Shown: in pieces, positions 24,401 to 35,003 of the stretch
Position numbering within the stretch: the stretch's first letter is position 1
How the letters are laid out: every line of letters begins with the position of its first letter
Source: Dolomedes plantarius
Taxonomy: Eukaryota; Arthropoda; Arachnida; Araneae; Dolomedidae
Direction of reading: 5' to 3'
Length of the DNA: 64,000 nt
Assembly: GCA_907164885.2 (NCBI GenBank)
Contig: OU015499.1
Span: forward strand, 161,808,590-161,872,589
Notes under the pieces: generated by a model
Told to the model about the DNA's origin: nothing
The model's input: only the letters and a program-made list of their open reading frames with translations
Databases searched by the model: none
Position numbers and translations under genes: made by a program

Positions 24401-24403
<3 letters not shown>
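22862..24403 (-). mobile_element. Tc1-like element 1 (DD34E), inactive
   Basis: 1.54 kb. The ends are CACTGCTAAAAAAATTAGGG (22862) and, in complement, CACTGCTCAAAACAATTAGG (ending 24403), flanked by TA. It carries one damaged transposase on the minus strand and sits inside a Gypsy integrase. Confidence 0.9.
23110..24101 (-). pseudogene. Tc1 transposase (DD34E), degraded N-terminal half
   Basis: It starts MAWRIIGRLESG at 24101, followed at once by a stop. The helix-turn-helix region then reads RSVADAVGVARSVGARLWNR and GRPRAITATDDRY, and at least one shift occurs between about 23940 and 23700. The last 194 residues are intact: LFTDESRF (first Asp), GFMVWGGI, FQHDNARPHTA (second Asp), CSPDLNPIEHVWD (Glu). 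There are 34 residues between the second Asp and the Glu. It ends in the usual ENRCAAVLAVRGDHTPY. Confidence 0.9.

Positions 24404-24434
<31 letters not shown>
24404..24434. repeat. (TA)n microsatellite
   Basis: Pure TA alternation continuing the tract interrupted by Tc1 element 1. Confidence 0.9.
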
Positions 24435-24437
<3 letters not shown>

Positions 24438-24514
24438 CCCTTAATGGCCGTTGTTACGAAAGGGGTATGAAATTTCCTGTTCTAAAGAGGGAATTGGAAA
24501 ATGGGCCCCGTAAG

Positions 24515-24757
24515 CTAAACATTAACAGGTGGATAGATTTGTTTTTTGTTCAAAGATTGGTGTGGTAACTTTCCATACATAAAATAAGAAGGTGGATAAT
24601 AGGTGACTGAATGAGGTATGTCATATTCTTGTGTTACCCTCTCTAAAAGCTTGGTGCACTGAATTTTTTCAGACATTTCATTTATTTTACATTTTAGACG
24701 GGTAACAATAGATTGGTTAACTCTCTCAACCTTACAATTGGTTTGGGAATTGCCCAA
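24515..24757 (-). pseudogene. Gypsy integrase, upstream half
   Basis: It reads GNSQTNCKVERVNQSIVTRL, then QCTKLLERVTQEYDIPHSVT, FMYGKLPHQSL and YPPVN. This is the end of the integrase catalytic core, with the Glu of VERVNQ, and the typical YxxxPHxxTxxxPxxLMYGRxP stretch. The frame is open for 80 residues and stops at 24515. See 22589-22785 for the continuation. Confidence 0.8.
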
Positions 24758-24854
24758 TTTTTTTTCGACTGCGACCCACTTTCTTTCAATAAACGATCAC
24801 TCGACCCCTCCCAGATGAAAAATTTCTGATAATTGCAAAATTTGTTTTATAAAT

Positions 24855-25548
24855 CTATATATATAAAACACTTCCGTAACTGACTCATTCATTCACTGAC
24901 TGACTGACTGACATACAACGCACAGACCAAACCGCTGGACCTAAAGGGCGGAAATTTTGCATGGCGATTCTTCTAATAGTGTAGGGGTGCACTAAGAAAT
25001 ATTTTTCAAAAATTCTTCTTAGATTTTTTTAAATTAAATTTTTAAGCTGTTTTTTAAACTTTTTTTACGTTTGCATTTAAAATAATACATTGAGGGTTAT
25101 AAAATTTATATCACGAGAAAGATCCTAAAAATTCCTTCAAAATGAAATTTTTTTCGAATTATTACCTCCATCTCCTGATTTTTGGTGAATTTTTAAAGAT
25201 TAATTTTTAGAATTTAATTTATTAAATGCCGATCACGTGATTTCTTTTTCCGGTACTTTCAATAAATTTATCGTCACGTGCGTAAAAACTAAATAGACAA
25301 AAAAAAAATATTTTTTTCTCTTTCTAATGCAGCAGACGATTGGATATTATCCAAAAAAAATGCATATCCCTTAGGATTTTTTTATAAATATATATGTATA
25401 GATAGATATATATTTTACATCAATTGTATACATTGATCATCGCATTTATTGTAAATATATATATTTATTTTTTGGCATAAATTGCATACATTGACCGTTG
25501 TATTTAATTTGAATGTACTCCGTAGCGAAGCGCGGGTTTTCAGCTAGT
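24855..25548 (+). mobile_element. Helitron-like non-autonomous repeat (HINE type), copy 1
   Basis: It begins CTATATATATAAAACACTTC, contains GACTGACTGACTGAC and AACCGCTGGACCTAAAGGG, and ends GCGCGGGTTTTCAGCTAGT. An inverted copy lies at 33369-34050. I recall this layout from arthropod Helentron/HINE elements. No coding capacity and no TIRs. Confidence 0.65.
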
Positions 25549-25569
25549 CAGGAAATAAAAGAACGATTT

Positions 25570-25740
25570 TTTTGTCTAATGCGGAGGCACTTGTTGTTAT
25601 TTACTCTTTACTTTATTATGGGAGCACCATATAGGTGAGCCAGCATTTATCCCTATGGAGGACACGGAAACGACCAGGCCTTATTCGGGATTTGCGTGGC
25701 AGCTGACCGCGCTAACCACTACACTATGTGGGCGGCAATT
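25570..25740 (-). repeat. tRNA-derived SINE
   Basis: On the complement it begins TTGCCGCCCACATAGTGTAG, followed by TGGTTAGCGCGGTCAGCTGC, very like a tRNA 5' half with an A-box. It then has the tail block ATGGTGCTCCCATAATAAAG shared with the SINEs in copies B and D. Confidence 0.75.
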
Positions 25741-26613
25741 TAAAAAAAAATTGAAATAAGGAAATTTTGACAAGCTTTTTAAAAATCGATGAACTGAAGA
25801 TTTTAGGTATGCATTTTCTTTGATGTGGTAACAGTTATAAAATATCTTGTTCACCCTCTTTTTTTTTGTAAATCTCATGTGACAAAAACTTCATATTTAA
25901 CTGGACACTGGACTTTCGAAATTGATTTTTTTAATTTTATTGAATTGTGAAACTACGGACGAGTAGGAATGTGTCGCAAAAAGAACTTTTAATTTTTGTG
26001 ATTACTTTCCTAGTTATAGGCATTTGTATTTAATTTAGATATTATGTGGTCACTAATAGCAATAACTTTAAATGTGTTTTTCTCAAAATAAAAATTTTCC
26101 TGTCATACGAATATTGAAACTGCTCCGGGCGCATTTCTAATGATCGTATTGCTTTGAAATTTAAGTTTTTTATACTTAACTGTATATCGAATAAATCTTG
26201 TTGAAAATAATTATGCTTCGTAGCTCAGAATTTCTAAATTTTGTATTTGAAAAGATGATTCATTTGTATTTTGCGTCATAAAAAGGGTGTTTTCACTATT
26301 ATTATCTTTTTTCTCTTTATATTTTTAACGAATGCTTAAAATAAGCAATAAGTTTCATTGTTAGTTCTATAAGGTATCCTTTAAATTAAAATTACCATAT
26401 TATATGCAAAACAAATGCGCATGGAACATTTTTAATTAGGACAATTTTTGATATAATTAATAATTCATGATTCATAAATTATTAATATTTCATCATTAAA
26501 TTTTAACCACTTTTACATATTTATGGTACTAATCACTTATTCAAATTTCAAGCAAATTCATTCAAAACAATAAAAGTTAGGTTTGAAGGTCCACTGTCCC
26601 CTTAAATATATCT
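25741..26613. other. AT-rich unassigned stretch
   Basis: No coding signal beyond short chance ORFs and no recognised repeat. Confidence 0.3.
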
Positions 26614-26620
26614 ATATCTA

Positions 26621-26682
<62 letters not shown>
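26614..26682. repeat. (TC)n(TA)n microsatellite
   Basis: A CTCTCT run passes into a TATA run. Confidence 0.95.
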
Positions 26683-26684
<2 letters not shown>

Positions 26685-26692
26685 ATTTATAC

Positions 26693-27130
26693 TAACTAGT
26701 TGGTACCCGTCAAAACATGACGGCTGGAAAGTAAATAAATGTATTAATACACGAATTATGCTCAACACGTCATCGCGAAATGCTGGAAATCATAATTATT
26801 AAGAAGAGAGAAATGCACTTTAAAAAAATTACTATTGAACACTGATAATTTTTAAAAATACTATTGAACCTGTTTTACTGTTGAAAATAAAAAGAAAATA
26901 TGGATACTCAATGTGACAAGCTAAACACTTGCTATGCGTACTCGGTAAAATGTTGAAAATCATAATATTGAGAATAGAGAAATGCACATTAAAATTTCCT
27001 ATTGTATAGAATAAAAAGAAATTTTTACATTTTCCTGTGTCCACACAAATAGAATGTGGATTTAATTGACCACATGGGGCATGCACCATATGAGATTTCA
27101 TTAAGTTAAATAAGGTTGTATTTTTAGGGT
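26693..27130 (-). mobile_element. possible Helitron-like repeat, second family
   Basis: In complement the end reads CATGTTTTGACGGGTACCAA then CTAGT, the same CTAGT ending as the other HINE-like elements. The body contains two diverged copies of an AAATGCACTTTAAAA/ATAGAGAAATGCAC block. The far end is not defined. Confidence 0.4.
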
Positions 27131-27162
27131 CAGGTATTTCTGCAGACGCAACGTTATCTATG

Positions 27163-27300
27163 CCCGTCTACACACGGAGCAACTCAAATGAAACCGAGTA
27201 AGAACTGACTCAAATCGCAAATCAGTCCGTGATGAGTCGTAACCTATGTAATTGAATGGAGCCACGCACACGGCGCAACTGGTTACAAACCCGTCGGACG
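27163..27300 (+). mobile_element. partial copy of the CCGTCTGCACACGG foldback MITE
   Basis: CCCGTCTACACACGGAGCAA through CACACGGCGCAACTGGTTAC matches the left half of the foldback element at 31947-32150. The right arm is replaced by unrelated sequence. Confidence 0.6.
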
Positions 27301-27433
27301 GGGCACCAAACAGTGAGTTTTGGTGAATACATTGGAATTTGCTGAACTGCATGGGGATGTTCAGATGCCCAAATGCGACAATTTCCACATGCGACAGTTT
27401 CCAAATCCACATCGGACAGTTGCGCCGTTAGTT

Positions 27434-27460
27434 TAGTTTAGATAGATAGATAGATAGATA
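27434..27460. repeat. (GATA)n microsatellite
   Basis: GATA repeats end at the TA target of Tc1 element 2. Confidence 0.85.
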
Positions 27461-27462
27461 TA

Positions 27463-28853
27463 CACTTCTGGCCACTGTAAATGCAACACCCTGAAGAAAA
27501 CATGCAAATAACATGAAATTTACAACATGCATTAGCGGAGGTGAGATATGCAAATGATTAGAATTTCAGAGCAGACGCACATCACGCGCGCCTGTGGCGC
27601 CAATTCAAAGCGCTATTTAAGGCTTGGAGATTTCGACGATTTCAAGTTCGGCAATTGTGTTTTTCTTGTGGTTTTTTCAAAAAAACGATCAATTATGCCT
27701 CGTCGAAAACAGCGATCATCTTTCGATCAAGTATCCGAGTTCGACAGAGGAAGGATAGTGGCCTACCGAGATTGTGGATTATCTTTCAGGGAAATCGGTA
27801 GTCGTGTTGGACGAAACCAAACAACTGTAATGCGGATATGTGATCGTTGGATGCAGGAGGGTACGACGGACCGGCGTGTTCGATCGCATCCACCTCAGCG
27901 CACCACTTCACGTGATGACAGACAAATTGTGCGCATGGCAGTGACGGATCGCTCAGTCACATCACGAACCATAGCACAGCACATGCAGTCTGTAACGCAT
28001 CATCCAGTGTCTGCGCGTACCATTCGACGCCGTTAACAGCAGAGTGGTCTGTCCGCAAGACGTCCGACGCAGAACCACAGACGTCTCCGCCGCCAATGGT
28101 GCGATGACAGAAGGATGTGGACGGCAGAATGGAATGAAATTGTCTTTACTGACGAGTCAAGCTTCTGTCTGCAACACCACGATGGTCGCATTCGAGTCTG
28201 GAGACACCGTGAAGATAGGATGCTGAACAGCTGCGTTATGCACCGCCACACTGGTCCTGCACCGGGTATTATGGTATGGGGCGGTATTGGATATCACTCT
28301 CGCACACCTCTTGTACGCATTGCCGGTACTTTAAACAGCCAGCGCTACATCTCCGAGGTGTTGGAGCCAGTTGTCCTTCCTTACCTTCAGGGCTTGCCCA
28401 CAGCCATATTTCAACAGGATAATGCGCGACCACACGTGGCACGCATTGTCCAACGGTTCTTCGTCAATCGCCAGATTGAATTGCTTCCCTGGCGACCTCG
28501 CTTTCCGGATCTTTCGCCGATAGAAAACATGTGGTCCATGTTTGCTCTACGATTGACCCAGATTCCATCCCCAGCTGCCACAGCAGATCAACTTTGGCAA
28601 CGTGTGGAAGCTGCTTGGTGTGCTGTACCCCAAGAACACATCCAAAGTCTCTTTGAATCAATGCCGAGGCGTGTGGCAGCGGTGATCTCCAACAATGGCG
28701 GCTACTCTGGCTACTGATTTTGGCAGGAACCACACTTCACAGAAGTCTTTAAATTTAATCATTTGATACTTGGTCAACATGTTATCTACAAAATAAATTT
28801 TGATGTGATATCTCTTGTCTTTCTTGGTGTTGCAATTTGGGTGGCCAGCAGTG
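27463..28853 (+). mobile_element. Tc1-like element 2 (DD34E), nearly intact
   Basis: 1.39 kb. The ends are CACTTCTGGCCAC (27463) and, in complement, CACTGCTGGCCAC (ending 28853), both flanked by TA. One transposase of normal length is on the plus strand and is spoiled only by a stop codon. It is the best preserved DD34E element in the window. Confidence 0.92.
27695..28717 (+). pseudogene. Tc1 transposase (DD34E), one in-frame stop
   Basis: 341 codons from MPRRKQRSSFDQVSEFDRGR to NGGYSGY, a typical Tc1 length. The N-terminal helix-turn-helix domain shows DCGLSFREIGSRVGRNQTTV. The catalytic core shows FTDESSF (first Asp), GIMVWGGIG, FQQDNARPHVA (second Asp) and FPDLSPIENMW (Glu), with 34 residues between the second Asp and the Glu. 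The single defect is TAA at 28034-28036 after HHPVSARTIRRR; the frame continues unchanged on both sides. It encodes cut-and-paste transposition at TA targets in its family. The lesion looks recent because nothing else is broken. Confidence 0.93.
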
Positions 28854-29049
28854 TAGATATATGACATACAAAACCCAAAATCTCTTCTAATTTCCAAATT
28901 CTTTTCAATTTACTTTAAAATTACGGGGGCGTAAGCAAACTAATTTCGTTTTTCGTTTTTAAAGAACAAAGGAATTGTGAGTGATCTAAAGACAATAGTG
29001 GGCAATTGATAGACCGTCCCTGTTCTCCAGTCTCGAGGGTACCTAAATT

Positions 29050-29530
29050 GTCATAACAAATCATGGGATTCTTTTGCCCAGATAACTGGGTCGACCAATT
29101 AATGCAGGTTGCACGGGTCATGTGGCAAGACCTCGTGAAGACTATTTAATCTCGGACACGGGTTTTTCGCTCGTTCTGTTCTGTACTGCGTCTCTTGTCC
29201 TGCGCTGCGCCAATACTCCGATGTCAAGTTCTGTCTCCGCACTGCCGGGGGCCGGCCCGGGCGATGTTATGGCCATTTAATGTGGTCCTCCTGCAAACAC
29301 TACGTATATCTTGTTGTGCCCTTCCGCGTCGCTGTTTTGAAGTATTCATCCTCTCAATAAAGGGTTCCATCTCTTCAGTGTGTTCCTGTTCATTCCTAGA
29401 GTGTATGTGTGCTCCTCGAGTGTGTTTTTATGGCAGCGTCCCGACAGCAATGTTTTATGCATTCATTGTGCGTGCCGATACTACATTTGAGTCGCTCAGA
29501 ATCCTGTCCAGAGTTATTTTTTTGGGGGGA
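29050..29530 (+). mobile_element. probable Gypsy-type LTR with leader
   Basis: Begins TGTCATAACAAATCATGGG. It is GC-richer than its surroundings, has a TATA-like CTATTTAATC near 29140 and a polyadenylation signal CAATAAAG near 29357, and ends just before TTTTTTTGGGGGGAACAACG, which resembles an LTR/primer-site junction. No second LTR is seen. The gag relic at 31844 lies downstream on the same strand and could belong to it, but several insertions lie between them. The boundaries are inferred. Confidence 0.45.
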
Positions 29531-29560
29531 ACAACGTCCGTCCTTACGGTTATATATATA

Positions 29561-29836
<276 letters not shown>

Positions 29837-30458
29837 AAATAGATGATAGAGAAAACCAGTAATAGCTCTAAAGCTACTTGCAGCCTGGAACAAATAACAT
29901 GAAAAGAAAAGTAAGAAAGAGGTTTTAGACAGCATTTCTTCATCAGCGGTGTCAATGGTGTCTAAAAACCAATGGATTGTTTCCGATGAGTATGATCTAT
30001 ACAATAAACACACTCAGACACCGTACAATCCATGAAAAACAGAAGAATTGATTAAAAATTGAATAATAGTACTTAACCAAAGAACACCAAGCCTGGCGCT
30101 AGACAGAGTGGAAGTTAAGAACATGTAACCGCAAGATAACTGACGTCACAAAACCTGCAACCATGGAGGTAGTGGATTCTCAGTTACAGACTTACTATGG
30201 TTACCGTATTTTAGGAAAATTATACCCTTAATAATTTAGTTTTTAATTATTATTACTAAGAGTTATTTTTATTATTTTTATTTTTACTTATGATTTTTAT
30301 TTTATTTTTATTTTTAGTAGTTATTTTTTCTATTTTATCTTAATGTTATGTTTAACTTATTTAATGCACAGAACTAACTATTCATTAAAACAAAAACAAC
30401 CAATTATGTTTTTGGATAGACTTTCGGGGTAATTATTCCGTGTTAGCACAGCTTTCAA

Positions 30459-30508
<50 letters not shown>

Positions 30509-30888
30509 CAGTCAAAAATGAATTGGGAAAAGAATAATTAAGTTAAATTTAAAGGGGGCTTAGGGATTAATCATTTTCGTGGCTCGAAAAAACCACTAGC
30601 TTTCATATTCCAGGACGCGTGCGGGTAGAAAAAGTAGGTTATTCCCCGTTTCAGTAATTGACCTTCGATTCACGGTGAAATGAAGCTCCGTGCAGAGACA
30701 TTATTTTTAGATACTGTACAGGTTTGGAGGGAAGAAACTTCTGGAAAATTCTAAATTGGGCTCTGCGCATGTGCCAGGAGAGTAGACGCGCGGTTTTGAC
30801 CTCGAAATCGGGAGAGCGTGGGATAAAATTCAATGCCGACGGACGTGGGATCATCACGTCTCTAAGTAAAAAAGGGCGCGAGATGAAG
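29837..30888. other. unassigned stretch
   Basis: It contains a poly-T/A-rich simple region (30230-30340), a TA/TG microsatellite (30463-30508) and a single TGACGTCA at about 30140. No gene is recognised; the short ORFs at 30651-30915 have no domain. Confidence 0.3.
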
Positions 30889-31468
30889 TATGTTCCTGAT
30901 AGTATTTGGAGTTAATCTTGACATTTTTTTCCATTCTATTTATTTTTAACTTGCCATTATAAGAAAAACCAGCAACAATCACGAATCCCTTAGAAAAACT
31001 TTCTTTCGATTCTTTGAACCATGTACTTAAATTTTTTTCTCCCCTTTTATGATAATAAATGGCTCTTTTTTTTGTTGCAATCATTTAAATACACCCATGA
31101 TTCATCTATTGTGACAATTGTTTTCTGTTTTTCTGTGGATAAGTGTTTTTCATATAGAATTCTGCAGCGTGTCCTGCGTTCAGCGATATGATTTGGAAGA
31201 AGACGATGCACATTGCGTTTTTTCGCTTTCTTAAGACTTAAATCAACGTTTATCATTTTGTTTACAGTGGACACCGAGCATTTTAATGATTTTGCAACTG
31301 TCCTTTGACTAGGGGGATTTTCTTTTAACATTAAACAACGTACCTTTGCAATAGTCGAAGATGTCCGTTTTTTTCCTTGGATACTTGGAATTTGTTTGGA
31401 ATTTTTGTCCCACTTGAGGCTCCAATTTGACGTTTTTTTCCTTTCTTGTTGACGATATTACCTATCGA
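30889..31468 (-). pseudogene. DD41D mariner-type transposase fragment
   Basis: It is colinear with the middle of the transposase at 45123-46225: MLKENPPSQRTVAKSLKCSV, HIAERRTRCRILYEKH, TIDESWVYL, WFKESKESFSKG. A shift occurs after NDCNKK in an A-run. It is truncated at both ends: after KINSKYYQEH on one side, and near CGATAGGTAATATCG on the other, where that motif is partly duplicated next to a Tc1 fragment. It does not carry the second or third catalytic Asp. Confidence 0.85.
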
Positions 31469-31530
31469 CACCTATCGATATTACCTATCGGAGCATTATG
31501 GGCAGGGACCTCCAACCAGCTAGGTATTTT

Positions 31531-31662
31531 GACGATCTAACGCGCCAATTGGACAGAATTTGGCACGATATCCCGCAGAAGGGAATCCGCCACCTCTATC
31601 AATCAATGCCAAGCCGAATAACTGCTTGCATAAGATCCGGAGGTGGAGCAACGCGTTATTGA
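31531..31662 (+). pseudogene. C-terminal fragment of a Tc1 transposase
   Basis: Forty-three codons and a stop read DDLTRQLDRIWHDIPQKGIR, then YQSMPSRITACI and GGGATRY. The IPxxxIxxLYxSMPxRxxAxIxxxGGxTxY ending is diagnostic of Tc1 transposases. No catalytic region remains. The following 150 bp may be the 3' untranslated part and end of that element. Confidence 0.85.
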
Positions 31663-31843
31663 CATTTTCACAGGTGAAGCTCTTTCTCTTGAATAAATCA
31701 CCCAATCATTCTCAAATTGTAATCATTTGTTTTTCTGTACGTGTACATCATATCTACCGATTTTCGTCCCATTCGGATAATTCCTTCTTGGCGCGTCGTA
31801 TTTTTGTCTAAAAGTCTATAATAATATTTTGATAAAAATTGGA

Positions 31844-32580
31844 ATGGAAACTAAGAAAGTTAAATCACAGGACCAGTCGCTCACAATCAGTGCTAGTAAT
31901 GATGGTGGTATAAAAGAAACAAATCATGACCAGTCGTTCTCAGTTAACCCGTCTGCACACGGAGCAACTCAAAAGAAACTGATAACTGACTCAAACAACA
32001 AACCAGTCCGTGATGAGTCGCAACCTATGTAATTGAATTGAGCCACGCACACGGCGCAACTGGTTACAAACCCGTCCGACGGGTTTGTAACCAGTTTGTT
32101 ATTTGAGTCAGTTATCAGTTTCTTTTGAGTTGCTCCGTGTGCAGACGGCCTGAGTGTTAGTGATGGAGGAAATTCTAGTCATGAGAGTGAAACGCAGACA
32201 CGGGTAGTTGACAGTTTGGAGAGAGAGTTGACGGATATTATTCCTTTTGACCCACAGGGGGTATGAAACTAGAACGAAGGTTAGAATATTTTGAATGGAA
32301 AATTTCCCAGTTACAGTTAACAGATGGCTGGAAAATACAAAACATATCAAAATATTTAAAGGGAGAAGCCCTTACTGCCTTTGTAAACTCGTGTTTACAC
32401 ATCCAGAATTGGGCAGAAATTAACAGATACACTGCAGAAGATTTTTTTTTGCAACAGATGGCGACGATTTTCAGAGTTTTCCAATTTAAAGTATAAGATG
32501 GAAAAGGACTTAAAAGCATATTTTCATACAAAAAGTTGAGATAGGGAAAAAGTTAGGATTATCTAAGAAATGTAAAATAT
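31844..32580 (+). pseudogene. Gypsy-type gag relic split by a MITE
   Basis: It starts METKKVKSQDQSLTISASND. After the MITE at 31947-32150 it continues DGGNSSHESETQ, shifts near 32262, then LERRLEYFEWKISQLQLTDG, ISKYLKGEALTAFV and a degraded NWxEIxxxL region. The W...I..YL.G.A...F pattern is that of Gypsy gag capsid N-termini. Nothing recognisable of protease or reverse transcriptase follows. Confidence 0.65.
31947..32150. mobile_element. foldback MITE (CCGTCTGCACACGG ends)
   Basis: About 204 bp. The left arm, CCGTCTGCACACGGAGCAAC onward, is matched by the complementary right arm ending GTTGCTCCGTGTGCAGACGG, for about 50 bp of near-perfect TIR. A second inner inverted pair (GGTTACAAACCCGTC/GACGGGTTTGTAACC) forms the centre. 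It is inserted in the gag relic. No clear target duplication could be read. Confidence 0.85.
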
Positions 32581-32734
32581 AAACAAATGAAATAAACAAA
32601 AATTAAAAAGCGAACATAGACTGCTAAAACAATATAACTTAAAACCTACCCTAACAAAGAAAACATAAAACTTTTCAATAAAAGGTAGCGCAGAAGCTTC
32701 ATATCCTCATAATGAAAATATACCAATATAACTA

Positions 32735-33368
32735 AAAATAAATAATCCAACAGAGTTAGATAAATACAATAAGATTATAGACAAAAAACAAACAGAAATC
32801 AAGCACTCAGGGCATCCACGCACCAGAGGCAAGATTCTGTAGTAGTGCCGGAGCTGAACCATAAAAAGACATAGAGGTAACCGACAGGTCTCCTCATCCG
32901 GGAGCCTAACCAAATCAGTTACCTCAAGGGGAACTTTCTGAATAGGATGCAGGTAAGACCAAAAGACATCCCAAGGCCGCAAGATCCCCATGGAAACATT
33001 TAGTCGAAAGAAAATGAAAAGACAAGCACAACTTACCATAAGGGCTCAATGCACCGTACATGCAAGCACACAAATAATCTTAATGTAAAGCCAAAGATGC
33101 ATGCATACCCTAATTCCGTAAGTGAGGGTTATGGCGAAACAGCAGCCAATGGGGATCTCGGGGCCTTGGGATGTCTTTTGGTCTTACCTGCATCCTATTC
33201 AGAAAGTTCCCCTTGAGGTAACTGATTTGGTTAGGCTTCCTGATGACGAGACCTGTCGGTTTCCTCTATGTCTTTTTATCGTTCAGTTCCGGCAGTACTA
33301 CAGAATCTTGCCTCTGGTGCGTGGATGCCCTGAGTGCTTGATTTCTCTTTGTTTTTGTTTATATTCTT
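32735..33368. repeat. inverted repeat with a 150-bp spacer
   Basis: The arm at about 32735-32990 is complementary to 33150-33368. It continues after the Helitron-like insert at 34051-34085. Both arms can be read as a related peptide (WDVFWSYLHPIQKVPLEVTD), but each is bounded by stops and the peptide matches no family I know. It is probably a duplicated non-coding repeat. Confidence 0.75.
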
Positions 33369-33500
33369 ACTAGCTGAAAACCCGCACTTCGCTACGAAGT
33401 ACATTCAAATTAAATACAACGGTCAATGTATGCAATTAATGCCAAAAATATGTATAAATATATTTATAATAAATACAACGATCAATGTATACAATTGATG

Positions 33501-33543
<43 letters not shown>

Positions 33544-34050
33544 TTATAAAAGAATCGTAAGGGATATTTATTTTTTTTGGATAATATCCAATCGTCTCCT
33601 GCATTAGAAAGAAAAACATTTTTTTTGTCTATTTAGTTGTTATGCACGTGACGATACATTTATTGAAAGTACCGGAAAAAGAAATCACGTGATCGGCATT
33701 TAATAAATTAAATTCTAAAAATTAATCTTTAAAAATTCACCAAAAATCAGAAAATCGAGGTAAATATTCGAAAAAGATATCATTTTAAAGGAATTTTTAT
33801 GATCTTTCTCGTGATATAAATTTTATAACCCTCAAATTATTATTTTAAATGCAAACTTAAAAAGAGTTGCAAAAACAGCTTAAAAATTTAATTTAAAAAA
33901 ATCTAAGAAGAATTTTTCAAAAATCTTTATTAGTGCACCCCTACACCATAAGAAGAATCACCATGCAAAATTTCAGCCCTTTAGGTCCAGCGGTTTGGTC
34001 TGTGCGTTGTATGCCAGTGAGTCAGTTACGGAACTGTTTAATATATATAG
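33369..34050 (-). mobile_element. Helitron-like repeat (HINE type), copy 2
   Basis: The inverse of 24855-25548, with complement ends CTATATATATTAAACAG and CAGCTAGT. It lies within the right arm of the inverted repeat 32735-33368. The left arm preserves the uninterrupted sequence (AATCTTATTGTATT), so the insertion point can be read with no TIR and no target duplication, as expected for Helitron-type insertion. A TA repeat occurs at 33505-33541. Confidence 0.75.
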
Positions 34051-34085
34051 ATTGTATTTATCTAACTCTGTTGGATTATTTATGT

Positions 34086-34680
34086 TTTATTGTCTAAGAA
34101 AATAATAGTCGAAGGCTTAGCCAGAGGGTTAAGTTCACGAATGAGATTGACAATCTCTGAAAATCCTCTTCGCACAAAACTCCTTTTACGGTCACTTTTG
34201 TACACGAGAGAGCTCGTCATTTGAAAAGTTTTCAATGGATTTCGGCGAAATTTTACGATAGTGTTTGACATATTACTGACTAGGCTTTGAACTGAAAGCT
34301 AAGCTCTATGTGTTCACTGAATAACTCTACAAGTACCTGCACTTCTAAACGGATAATATATATTTTTTAAAATCAGTGTTTTTCCCATTTTTTTATTATA
34401 TTTCGGTGGTCTTTAGAAATATCGTAAAACTTTTACTTCAGAAAACAGGAAAGTGTCACAGTGCTCTATAGCAGGGCTGACCGACATTTTTTAGTTGGCA
34501 ATGGACTATGATTTTTTATTCGGCGATCGACTAGTTCTCATTTTTTGTGGAGAATGAGCAGGTTATCGTCACTAACATAGTCCATATATTTATGAAATTA
34601 TGGCTCGCGATCGACTAAAATCATGTCGAAGATCGACTGGTTGTCCACCCCTGCTCTATAGTATAAAGGAAATTAAAATA
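34086..34680. other. unassigned stretch
   Basis: A minus-strand frame at 34080-34271 (63 residues, Arg/Lys-rich) has no recognisable domain. There is no other signal. Confidence 0.25.
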
Positions 34681-35003
34681 CAGGGTGGTACAAAATTATT
34701 GAGTGCATTTCATGTTTGAAAAAAAAAGAACAAAATGAGGTACTACATGTTTATCGTATTCTTGGAAAGACGATTTAAAACAGTTTTACTCAACAAAATT
34801 TTAAACATTAAATAACTTCTACATAAGCCGGTAGATGGCGCGACAACATTTCGCATTTAAAATTTACTAATTGCGTCAGTCTGCAAATGTCTACTGTACA
34901 GGAAAAAGCAATTTTGTGGTTCCATGAAACCAAATCCGTTGTAACTTATTTTGTTCTTTTTTTCTTCAAACATGAAATGCGTTCTTTTAAAATTTTATGA
35001 TAT
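34681..35003 (+). mobile_element. internally deleted mariner-type element
   Basis: The left end CAGGGTGGTACAAAATTATT follows a TA. GCATTTCATGTTTGAA with an A-rich AGAACAAAAT tail occurs about 20 bp inside the left end and again, inverted, at the right end (34956-34985). Between them, 34887-34946 reads MSTVQEKAILWFHETKSVVT, like the first residues of arthropod mariner-type transposases with an N-terminal DUF4817-like helix-turn-helix. The frame then runs directly into the right TIR, so the rest of the gene is deleted. It is non-autonomous. Confidence 0.6.

Noticed and set aside
32707..33373. Related peptides from both arms of the inverted repeat (WDVFWSYLHPIQKVPLEVTD)
   Set aside because: Arms of a non-coding inverted repeat naturally give the same peptide on opposite strands. 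No start, family or conservation supports a gene.
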